Below, in pieces: positions 18,516-26,278 of a stretch of 64,000 nt of DNA. Origin of the DNA: Microbacterium protaetiae (GTDB taxonomy: Bacteria > Actinomycetota > Actinomycetes > Actinomycetales > Microbacteriaceae); NCBI RefSeq assembly GCF_004135285.1, contig NZ_CP035494.1, forward strand, positions 2,604,001 to 2,668,000, given 5' to 3'. The translations under genes were made by a program, and so were the position numbers. Each line of letters opens with the position of its first letter. The first letter of the stretch is position 1. The notes below the pieces were generated by a model. It searched no databases and had not been told where the DNA came from. It worked only from the letters and a program-made list of their open reading frames with translations.

Positions 18516-19061
18516 GTGGAAATTCGTGCGCGCGCAAACGATCGGTCGCCGGCCGGAGCGACGATGCGTCCGGCACGCCCCGAGGGCCCAGGACAGCGGC
18601 GGCTTTCGGCCAACGGACGCCGGCACTCGACCACCCGCGAGATGGTCCTGCGCATGATCGAGGCGCAGAGCGCCCCGGTCTCGACAGCGGCGCTGTCGAC
18701 CGCGACCGGTCTGCACGAGAACACGGTGCGCGGGCATCTCGAACAGCTCTTCATCGACGGGTACATCGGCCGTCAGCGCGAGCCGGCATCGGGCCGCGGA
18801 CGCCCGGCGTGGCTCTGGGTCGCCGCGCGCCCCGACCCCGAGAATCCCTACGCGGCACTGGCCGGAGTTCTCGCCGACACCCTCGCGCACACGGCAGAAG
18901 ATCCCATCGCCCAGGCGCGGGAGGCCGGTCGACGCTGGGGGAGCGAGATCGCCGCCCGACGGGCGCCGCTGTCTGCGGCCGGCGCCGATGCGTCAGCCGG
19001 GGGCACCGACGCCGCCGCCGGGGGCACCGACGCCGCCGCCGGGGCACCGCTGCCGAGGTAG
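18516..19061 (+). CDS. Winged-helix regulator, N-terminal part (frameshifted)
   Basis: This frame encodes 181 residues with a winged-helix DNA-binding domain (about residues 40-105: STTREMVLRMIEAQ, then VSTAALSTATGLHENTVRGH). After about residue 155 it enters a repeated SAGGTDAAAGGTDAAAG stretch and stops at TAG 19059. The family normally continues into a Cys-containing C-terminal domain, and exactly that sequence follows in another frame. Three repeat units carry G-runs at 18999-19003, 19020-19024 and 19041-19044; the first two are G5 and the third is G4. One extra G restores a single product of about 270 residues. Start GTG is supported by the -10 spacing. The related nitrite genes follow immediately. 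Confidence 0.75.
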   Translation: MEIRARANDRSPAGATMRPARPEGPGQRRLSANGRRHSTTREMVLRMIEAQSAPVSTAALSTATGLHENTVRGHLEQLFIDGYIGRQREPASGRGRPAWLWVAARPDPENPYAALAGVLADTLAHTAEDPIAQAREAGRRWGSEIAARRAPLSAAGADASAGGTDAAAGGTDAAAGAPLPR

Positions 19062-19327
19062 CCGAGGCTGCGGCATCCACCCCTCGCGACCTGGTGATCG
19101 ACGTGATGCGCGAGCAGGGTTTCGCGCCCGATGGCGCGGGTGACGAGGTGGTGCTGCGGCGCTGTCCGCTGATCGAGGCGGCCTCGAAGCATCCCACCAT
19201 CGTCTGCGCCGTGCACCAGGGCATGATCGACGGCGTCTTGGCCGCAGCCGGCGAGCAGATGGACACGCGGCTGATCCCGTTCAGCGCACCCGGCCAGTGC
19301 ACTCTGCAGCTGCGGGCCGCGCAGTGA
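19043..19327 (+). pseudogene. Displaced C-terminal part of the winged-helix regulator
   Basis: About 95 codons in a different frame from 18516-19061 encode the continuation (STPRDLVIDVMREQGF, then CPLIEAASKHPTIVCAVH and SAPGQC). Three Cys and a His in this order resemble the Fe-S or metal-binding tail of COG2345/SufR-like regulators. Its TGA overlaps the GTG of the next gene, so this frame is the one coupled to the operon. It has no start of its own, so it needs the upstream frame shifted by one base to be translated. Confidence 0.7.
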
Positions 19328-20517
19328 CCGCGCGGCGGCGTCGCGGACCCTCCTGGCGCCTGATCTGGATTCTGCCCGCCGGGCTGTCGCTTCTGGCAGG
19401 CCTTGACGCCGCGTTGCTGCTGCTGGGCGTGCCCGCGCCGGTGAGCACCTCGCGCCTTCCCGACACGCACGGGATGCTGATGGTGCTCGGGTTCGTCGGC
19501 ACCCTGATCGCGCTCGAGCGCGCGACCGCGCTGGCACGCTGGTACGGGTTCATCGCCCCCGCGCTGCTGGGCCTGGGCGGCATCGCGCTGCTGGCCGACC
19601 CGATTCCGCTGTTCGTCGCGAAGGTACTGCTGGTTGCCGGCACCGCGGCGTTCACGCTCATCTACATTCCGCTGTGGCGGCGCCAGTTCGACGCCCCCCT
19701 GCTCGTGCAGCTGCTGGGCGCCGGCCTGGGCTGCGCGGGAGCTGTCATCTGGCTGACGCAAGACACCATGGACCACGTGCTGCCGTGGCTGATCGGCTTC
19801 GTCGTGCTCACCATCGCCGCCGAGCGGGTCGAACTCGCCCGCATCACGATGGGCCCGAACGCCGGCAACCGCCTGCTCGTGCACGCCTGGACGATCACCA
19901 TCGCCCTGGCCGTGGGCGTCGTCTTCCCCGATCTGGGGGCTATCCTGCTCGGTCTCGCGCTGCTGGCGATGGTGGCCTGGCTGATCGTGCACGACATCGC
20001 GCGACGCACCATCCGTGCGAAGGGCGCCGCGCGCTACATGGCCGCGTGCATCCTGTCGGGCTATGTGTGGCTGGCGATCGCCGGAATCGCGCTGCTGTTC
20101 GGCTACCCCGATTCGCAGCCGGCCTACGACGCCATCGTGCACGCCGTGTTCCTCGGCTACACGATCTCGATGATCATGGCGCACGCCACCACGATCCTGC
20201 CCGCCGTGCTGCACATCGACCTGCCCTACCGTGCCGCCTTCTGGGTACCCGCTGCGATCCTGCAGCTGAGTCTGATCGTGCGCCTGTGGGTCGGCGACGG
20301 CCTCGCACAGCCGGCCGGATGGCAGATCGGCGGCGTGCTGGGCGTGATCGCCCTGCTGCTTTTCGTTGTCACGGCCGTCACGAGTGCGATCATCGGCCCG
20401 CCCACGAAGAAGAAGAAGGATGCCGCGACCGCGCGGGCCGCGGCATCCCCTCGAATCTCCCCCCGCGTGCCGACGACGCCGCGCCCCGCCCCCGGAAAAC
20501 CCGAAGGACAGGCATGA
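19324..20517 (+). CDS. NnrS-like multi-pass membrane protein
   Basis: The 397-residue protein has about ten to twelve hydrophobic helices and a Lys/Pro-rich C-terminal tail. Conserved-looking His residues sit in helices (DTHGMLMVLGF, HAVFLGYTISMIMAHATTILP), as in NnrS-type haem/copper membrane proteins linked to NO stress and denitrification. The GTG overlaps the stop of the regulator's C-terminal frame (GTGA), and its own stop overlaps the start of the nitrite reductase gene (ATGA). The assignment to NnrS is by pattern and context, not by a full motif match. Confidence 0.65.
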   Translation: MTARRRRGPSWRLIWILPAGLSLLAGLDAALLLLGVPAPVSTSRLPDTHGMLMVLGFVGTLIALERATALARWYGFIAPALLGLGGIALLADPIPLFVAKVLLVAGTAAFTLIYIPLWRRQFDAPLLVQLLGAGLGCAGAVIWLTQDTMDHVLPWLIGFVVLTIAAERVELARITMGPNAGNRLLVHAWTITIALAVGVVFPDLGAILLGLALLAMVAWLIVHDIARRTIRAKGAARYMAACILSGYVWLAIAGIALLFGYPDSQPAYDAIVHAVFLGYTISMIMAHATTILPAVLHIDLPYRAAFWVPAAILQLSLIVRLWVGDGLAQPAGWQIGGVLGVIALLLFVVTAVTSAIIGPPTKKKKDAATARAAASPRISPRVPTTPRPAPGKPEGQA

Positions 20518-23207
20518 GCGCCCCGAAGCTGCCCGCCGGCCCGAAACGCCCCGACGACAAGGCACCCAACCGCGGATTCTGGGCGCTGCGCGACATCCCC
20601 ACACTTGTCTGGCTGCTGCTGGTGGTCGCCGCCGTGTTGGCGCACCAGGCGCTGCCCGAGCCGCGGTGGCTGATGATCCACCTGCTGCTGTTGGGCGCGG
20701 TGACCCACGCGATCATGGTGTGGAGCCAGTACTTCTCCTACGCGCTGTTGCGCTCCTCGCCGACCGTCGCCGGGCGCCGGCTGCAGAGCTGGCGGCTCGC
20801 GCTGTCGAACGGCGGTGCGGTGCTCGTGATCGCCGGCGTGCTCTCGAGTGTGTGGGCGCTCACGCTCGTGGGCGCGGCATCCCTCATCGCCGGGGTCATC
20901 TGGCACGGTGCGAGCCTGTACGCCCGGTCGCGAAAGAGCCTGCCGGGCCGGTTCGGGCGCACGATCCGGTACTACATCGCCGCCGCCGCGATCCTGCCGA
21001 TCGGTGCGGGGCTGGGAGCGTGGCTGGCCCATGACAACAGTTCCGCGAATCTCGTGCTCGCCCACGCGCTGCTGAACGTGCTGGGCTGGATAGGCCTCAC
21101 CGTCGCGGGCACCCTCGTGACGCTGTGGCCGACGATCCTGCGCACGCGCGCCGACGATCACGCGGCAGTGGGAGCGGCCCGCGCGCTGCCGGTGCTGGGG
21201 ATCGCGGTGCTCGTGGCTGCCGCCGGAGCCGCGGCCGCCTTTCTGCCGGCTCTGGTGATCGGGCTGATCGGCTACGTCGTGGGCTTGTCGATCATCGGCG
21301 TCTCGTTGTGGCGCGCGGCCCGGCAGGCGCCGCCGCGCAGCTTCTCGGCGCTGTCGATCGGCATGGGCGTGCTCTGGTGGATCGGATGCGTCATCTGGCT
21401 CATCGTGGCCACGATCATCGCTTTCCATTCCGGCACAGGGTTCGATGCGGTGCAGGATGCCGTGGACCAGATCGTGCCGTTCCTGGCGGCCGGATTCGCC
21501 GCCCAGGTGCTGCTGGGCGCGCTCAGCTATCTGATCCCCGTCGTGCTCGGCGGGGGCCCCAGCCCGGTGCGGGTGGGAACGACCGTGTTCGACCGCGGCG
21601 GAGCACTGCGCATCGCGGTGGCCAACGCCTCGCTCGTCGTGTGCGCACTACCGGTGTCGAGTCTCATGCGGGTCGTGGCATCCCTTCTCTACTTCATCGC
21701 GATGGCGTCGTTCCTTGTGCTGATGCTGCTGGGCATGCGCGCGCAGGGCGCGGCGAAGCGCTCGGGTGCGGCGCTGGCTGAGACGAAGGCGGGCATCGCG
21801 TCGGGCGAGCGCCCGCACGGACCGATCACGCCCGAGGGCGACAAGCCGCATCGGGCCGGGCAAGCCGTTGCGGGGCTGCTGGCGGTGGTGCTCGCGGTGG
21901 CGGTGACCGCGGCGATGGACCCGATCTCGCTCGGCTGGGGCTCGGCGGCGGCGGGCGATGCGAACGCGCCGGTGAAGGTCGTGCAGGTCGAGGCGACGAG
22001 CTACAAATACACGCCGAACGTGATCGAGGTGCCGGCCGGCACCCGGCTGAAGATCGAGCTGACCAACGTCGACACCTCGATGGTGCACGACCTGGTGTTC
22101 TCCAACGGCGTGGCCGGGCATCGGCTGTCGCCGGGGGAGAGCGAGACCATCGACGTCGGCGTGATCAGCGGCGACCTCGACGGCTGGTGCTCGATCATCG
22201 GGCACAAGCAGGCGGGCATGACCATGACGGTGAAGGTCGCCGGGGCCGCGGCATCCGGTCCTTCACCCTCGGCCTCGCCCACGCATGACATGGGCGACAT
22301 GGACATGGGCGGAGCCGCCTCGGGTGGCATCGACCTGTCGGCCTCGCCCGGCGAGGGCTTCGAGCCGTACAACGCAACGCTGCCGGCGCTGGAGAAGTCG
22401 GACGGCCCGGTCACCCGGCGTGTGACGATGACCGTCACGGACAAGAAGATCGAGGTGGCGCCGGGTGTCACCCAGACGTTGTGGGTATACAACGGCACAG
22501 CCCCCGGACCGGTGCTGCACGGGCGGGTGGGCGACACGTTCGTCGTGACTCTGGTCAACGACGGAGACATGGGGCACTCGATCGACTTCCATGCCGGATC
22601 TCTCGCGCCCGACGAGCCGATGCGCACTATCGCCCCGGGCGAGAGCCTGACCTACACGTTCACCGCGAACCGCTCGGGCATCTGGATGTATCACTGTTCG
22701 ACCATGCCGATGACTGCACATATCGCAAACGGAATGTACGGCGCAGTGGTCATCGAGCCTGCTGATCTGCCTGCCGTGGACGAGTCGTATGTGCTCGTGC
22801 AGGGCGAGTATTACCTGGGCTCGCACGACGGCGGATCGGTCGACGCCGACAAGCTCGCGGCGGATGAGCCCGATCTGGTCGTGTTCAACGGGTACGCGAA
22901 CCAGTACGACCACGCGCCGCTCACGGCTGCGGTCGGCGACCGGGTGCGCGTGTGGGTGCTGGATGCCGGACCGAATAGGGCGACGAGCTTCCACATCGTG
23001 GGCGGACAGTTCGACACCGTATGGAGCGAGGGGCGCTACCTCGTGCGCCGGTCGGCGGATACCGGCTCGCAGGCGCTGGGGCTCATGCCCGCGCAAGGCG
23101 GTTTCGTCGAGCTGACCTTCCCCGAGGCCGGGCACTACCCGTTCGTGTCGCACTTCATGATCGACGCCGAGCGCGGCGCGCACGGCATCTTAGAGGTGAC
23201 GAAGTAG
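20514..23207 (+). CDS. nirK: Membrane-anchored copper nitrite reductase (three-part NirK)
   Basis: The 897-residue fusion has about ten membrane helices (residues 30-470), then a cupredoxin domain (about 485-580) with a complete type 1 site (His near 523 in MVHDL, Cys near 558 in DGWCSIIGHKQAGM with its His and Met), a Met/His-rich linker (THDMGDMDMGG), and a C-terminal two-domain NirK (about 615-895). The NirK part has all expected residues: GHSIDFH (type 1 His, catalytic Asp, type 2 His), YHC, AHIANGM, the catalytic His in SFHIVGG and the last type 2 His in FVSHFM. It should reduce nitrite to NO on the outer face. No NO reductase gene is in the window. Such fusions are known in actinobacteria. 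Confidence 0.9.
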   Translation: MSAPKLPAGPKRPDDKAPNRGFWALRDIPTLVWLLLVVAAVLAHQALPEPRWLMIHLLLLGAVTHAIMVWSQYFSYALLRSSPTVAGRRLQSWRLALSNGGAVLVIAGVLSSVWALTLVGAASLIAGVIWHGASLYARSRKSLPGRFGRTIRYYIAAAAILPIGAGLGAWLAHDNSSANLVLAHALLNVLGWIGLTVAGTLVTLWPTILRTRADDHAAVGAARALPVLGIAVLVAAAGAAAAFLPALVIGLIGYVVGLSIIGVSLWRAARQAPPRSFSALSIGMGVLWWIGCVIWLIVATIIAFHSGTGFDAVQDAVDQIVPFLAAGFAAQVLLGALSYLIPVVLGGGPSPVRVGTTVFDRGGALRIAVANASLVVCALPVSSLMRVVASLLYFIAMASFLVLMLLGMRAQGAAKRSGAALAETKAGIASGERPHGPITPEGDKPHRAGQAVAGLLAVVLAVAVTAAMDPISLGWGSAAAGDANAPVKVVQVEATSYKYTPNVIEVPAGTRLKIELTNVDTSMVHDLVFSNGVAGHRLSPGESETIDVGVISGDLDGWCSIIGHKQAGMTMTVKVAGAAASGPSPSASPTHDMGDMDMGGAASGGIDLSASPGEGFEPYNATLPALEKSDGPVTRRVTMTVTDKKIEVAPGVTQTLWVYNGTAPGPVLHGRVGDTFVVTLVNDGDMGHSIDFHAGSLAPDEPMRTIAPGESLTYTFTANRSGIWMYHCSTMPMTAHIANGMYGAVVIEPADLPAVDESYVLVQGEYYLGSHDGGSVDADKLAADEPDLVVFNGYANQYDHAPLTAAVGDRVRVWVLDAGPNRATSFHIVGGQFDTVWSEGRYLVRRSADTGSQALGLMPAQGGFVELTFPEAGHYPFVSHFMIDAERGAHGILEVTK

Positions 23208-23225
23208 GGGCGCCATCCGTGTCTG

Positions 23226-23257
23226 CGGGATGCCGCCCCCTCGCTGCGGCATCCCGC
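23226..23257. terminator. 12-bp hairpin after nirK
   Basis: GCGGGATGCCGC (23226-23237) and GCGGCATCCCGC (23246-23257) are perfect reverse complements with an 8-nt loop, 18 bp after the nirK stop. The stem is made of the short motif that recurs throughout the window. Confidence 0.65.
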
Positions 23258-23269
23258 ACCCTCACGAGC

Positions 23270-23334
23270 GGAGGAGATCTCACGAAGGGAGGAGCCTTTC
23301 GGGCTTTTCGTACTCGTTTGGTGGGATCTCCTCC
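23270..23334. repeat. Second inverted repeat between nirK and the permease gene
   Basis: GGAGGAGATC (23270-23279) pairs with GATCTCCTCC (23325-23334), with a few further base pairs inside. It lies between converging genes and probably helps stop transcription. The rest of the 23208-23443 spacer holds nothing recognisable. Confidence 0.5.
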
Positions 23335-23443
23335 TTTGGTGAGCGGATGCCGCGCCGCGGGAGCGCTCGGAGGCGTTGGCGGACTCAGTGCCGGCTGTGC
23401 TGCCGCACTGAGCGCCGGCTGTGCCGCGGCGTAGCGGTCGCGC

Positions 23444-26278
23444 TCACGCGATGGCGGTGCGGCGCGTGAGGTCGGGTGCCCGCGGCGGGACGAGCCAGGA
23501 TGCCGCGGTCATCACCAGCGGCAGAACAACGACGAACACGACCAGGGCGGTCCACGGCGTATCGGCGAAGTGCAGGGATTGGGCGTTATACCCCTGGGTG
23601 ATGCCCCACGACGGGATGAGCCCCGCGCCCACACCCGCGAGCGTCCCCAAGCCCACGATGATGAGTGCCTGCCACGCGTTGGCACGTCGGCGTAGGCCGT
23701 TTCCCGCACCGACGGCGGTGAGGGTCGCGTCGTCGGCGCGCCGCTCGAAGCGCGCCAGCCCCAGGCACACCGCGCCCGCTCCGATCACGAGCACTATGGT
23801 CACTCCCGAGATGAGCCACAGCCACGGCGAGGCCGATGCGGGCCCACGCTCGACGGATACCGACAACGTGCCGGTCTCGCCGACCCGGACATCGGCCGCC
23901 GCCGCGCGTATGGCGTCAGCGCTCGCAGTGCTCACCGGTCCGGAGTACGTCGCTATCAACGTCGTAGGTACCGTCGACATGCCGAGCTTGCCGGCCAGCG
24001 CGGGCGAGATCGCGAGTCCCAGCCAGTCCGCGCCGTCGTCCAGCGTGATGGTGCGCGCTGGCACTTCGTGCACGGCGGTGGGCTCCGGCAGGTCCGTCGC
24101 CGCTATGGAGCCCATCTGATACTCGCTGACCGCGTCACGATAGTCGGCGAGCTGTTCCGCGGTCCACTCGACGATCTGCGCGGTGCCATCCTGCGCGAAC
24201 CTCCTCGACGTATTGACATCCAACGCGGTGCCGGCGCGGTAGGCATCGAGCACTTCTGTCGACAGCCGCATGCCCAGCACGGTCTCAAGGTCGTCGGGCG
24301 CGATGACCGAGACCCACCCGGTCGACAGGTCGCGCAGCGGTGCGCACGTGTCGCACGTGGTTCCCGCCACTGACCACACGGCCATCTCGGGGTCGAGCAG
24401 GTCGCCCGTGTCGTGATCGTAGGAGGCCGTCATCGTCCCCGACACGAGCGCCATGTGCTGCGGCGCAGTGGGAGCGACAACGCCCTCGGCAGCCGCGGTG
24501 AACGCGTCGGAGTCGAGAGTGTCCGCTGCCGTCTGAGACCTCACCGAGACGCTGCCCAGCGGCCCCGACCAGCTGTGCCAGCTCTGTTCGGCGCGGTTCG
24601 CCATCGATAGGAACGACATTGCGAACGTCGCCACGAATGCGCACGCCGCTATCGCCGCGAACGCCGGGATCACCCGCGAGGGGTTGGCCGCGGCATCCCG
24701 TCCTGCGATTCGCGCGGCGATGCCCAGGCGCGCGAGCACGCGAGAGGCCACGGTGAGCACCCAGTGCCCGGCCAGGATGATGCCCACCTGGAACAGCACG
24801 GGACCGGCGACCAGCCCGATGACAGCAACCTGCCGCACCGTCTGGTCGACGTTGGCGTTGTAGTGTCCCGTGGCCTGCGCGGCAGTCACGGCCGCGCAGC
24901 CCAGGGCCGCGGCGATCGCGGCGCCCAGCCCCACGATCATCGCTGCCAGCCCCCAGAACGGCCGGCTCGTCCGCAGACGGGCAGGCCGGCCAGCGCCCCG
25001 CAGTGCGCCGATGACGTCGCCGCGCGTCGCGGCACGAGCGGGGACGATCGCCGCGGCCGTCCCCACCACCACGGCGAAGATCAGGATGCCGGCGAGCATT
25101 CCCCACGGCAATTTCACGCCCCAGTTTCCCCAGAACGTGCCGCGGGCGCCGCCGTCGGTCATCGCGAGAGCGACGGTTGCCACACCGATTGCGGCCGCCG
25201 TGCCCACGATGCCCGCAACCGTGCCGAGCACCGTGCCCTGCAGCACCACGACACGGAAGACGTCGCCGCGTGATGCGCCGACACTGGATGCCACAGCCAG
25301 CGTGCGCTGCTGTCGTCGAGCCGCGACCGCGAAGGCGGCGCCCGCCAGCAGCACCACGAGGTATCCGCAGAAGACGGCGGCCATCGACCCGAAGAGCAGC
25401 GCCGACCACGTCTCGTCATCGCCAGAGGCCCGGGCGGCCTGCAACGCCGCAGGTGTCAGCTGGAGATCGCGCGCGTAGGCGATGAGTCCGGCGTGGTTCA
25501 GGTCGGCGAGGCCTGCTCGGTCGGGCTGCCAATCGGCGACGAACCAGCGGGTCTCGCCACCGCTGACCAGATTGCGCGCGTCGGCGGGCAGGAAGAGCAT
25601 CTCCACGCCCGGGCGCTGGTCGAGCTGGTGCATAGTCCCGGTGATAGTGAAAGTGCGCTCCGCGTCGGTGAGTGTGACGGTGTCGCCGATCTGCGCGCCC
25701 AGTCGAGCGAGAAGGCCGGGGCTGGCCATGGCTTCGCCCGCGGCATCGGGGCGGGCACCGGCGAGGATCTCGTAGCGACCCGTGAACGCGGCATCCCATG
25801 TCGCACCCGTGACGACGGGCACGCTCGCCATCCCGCCCGCGGTGTCGACGAACACCGTCGCATGCTCTGTGACAGCGCGCACCGTCGCGCTCGCCGGGAC
25901 GAGTCCGGCGGGAGAGGTCGGCTCGGGCTGCCGGGCGTTGACGGCGTCGCCGTTCTCATCGGTGTCGACGTGTGAGCTGTATGGATCTCCCGCGGCCTGC
26001 GTGCGGCTGGGGTCGGGTCCACCGATGACCTCGAGCCAGGACTGGTTCGCCCCCAGCTCAAGCGTCGCCTGCTGAACGGGCGAGGGCAGATGGCTCTGCC
26101 AGAACACCGCGGCGGCGCCGAGCACCATCACCGGCAGCGCGACAAGAAGCACCACAAGCGCGCTCGACCCGCGCGTGCGCCACACCTGTCGGCGTGCGAG
26201 CCGCAGGTCGGCGCGCCAGCGCGCCCAGGCGCTGGGTCGAGGACGCTCGGCGGAGGGATGATGCGGAAGCGCGCTCAT
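23444..26278 (-). CDS. FtsX-type ABC transporter permease (second copy)
   Basis: The 944-residue permease begins with a basic cytosolic stretch and a helix (SALVVLLVALPVMVLGAAAVF), followed by a large extracytoplasmic region, two FtsX-like bundles of membrane helices (about residues 300-560 and 825-930) and a second extracytoplasmic region. This is the long MacB/FtsX exporter-type permease that does not contain its own ATPase. The first 40 residues and last 20 are nearly identical to the permease directly upstream. The ATG at 26278 overlaps the stop of that gene (ATGA). Together with the ATPase at 29522 it likely forms an exporter or envelope-stress transporter; the cargo is unknown. Confidence 0.9.
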   Translation of the reverse strand: MSALPHHPSAERPRPSAWARWRADLRLARRQVWRTRGSSALVVLLVALPVMVLGAAAVFWQSHLPSPVQQATLELGANQSWLEVIGGPDPSRTQAAGDPYSSHVDTDENGDAVNARQPEPTSPAGLVPASATVRAVTEHATVFVDTAGGMASVPVVTGATWDAAFTGRYEILAGARPDAAGEAMASPGLLARLGAQIGDTVTLTDAERTFTITGTMHQLDQRPGVEMLFLPADARNLVSGGETRWFVADWQPDRAGLADLNHAGLIAYARDLQLTPAALQAARASGDDETWSALLFGSMAAVFCGYLVVLLAGAAFAVAARRQQRTLAVASSVGASRGDVFRVVVLQGTVLGTVAGIVGTAAAIGVATVALAMTDGGARGTFWGNWGVKLPWGMLAGILIFAVVVGTAAAIVPARAATRGDVIGALRGAGRPARLRTSRPFWGLAAMIVGLGAAIAAALGCAAVTAAQATGHYNANVDQTVRQVAVIGLVAGPVLFQVGIILAGHWVLTVASRVLARLGIAARIAGRDAAANPSRVIPAFAAIAACAFVATFAMSFLSMANRAEQSWHSWSGPLGSVSVRSQTAADTLDSDAFTAAAEGVVAPTAPQHMALVSGTMTASYDHDTGDLLDPEMAVWSVAGTTCDTCAPLRDLSTGWVSVIAPDDLETVLGMRLSTEVLDAYRAGTALDVNTSRRFAQDGTAQIVEWTAEQLADYRDAVSEYQMGSIAATDLPEPTAVHEVPARTITLDDGADWLGLAISPALAGKLGMSTVPTTLIATYSGPVSTASADAIRAAAADVRVGETGTLSVSVERGPASASPWLWLISGVTIVLVIGAGAVCLGLARFERRADDATLTAVGAGNGLRRRANAWQALIIVGLGTLAGVGAGLIPSWGITQGYNAQSLHFADTPWTALVVFVVVLPLVMTAASWLVPPRAPDLTRRTAIA

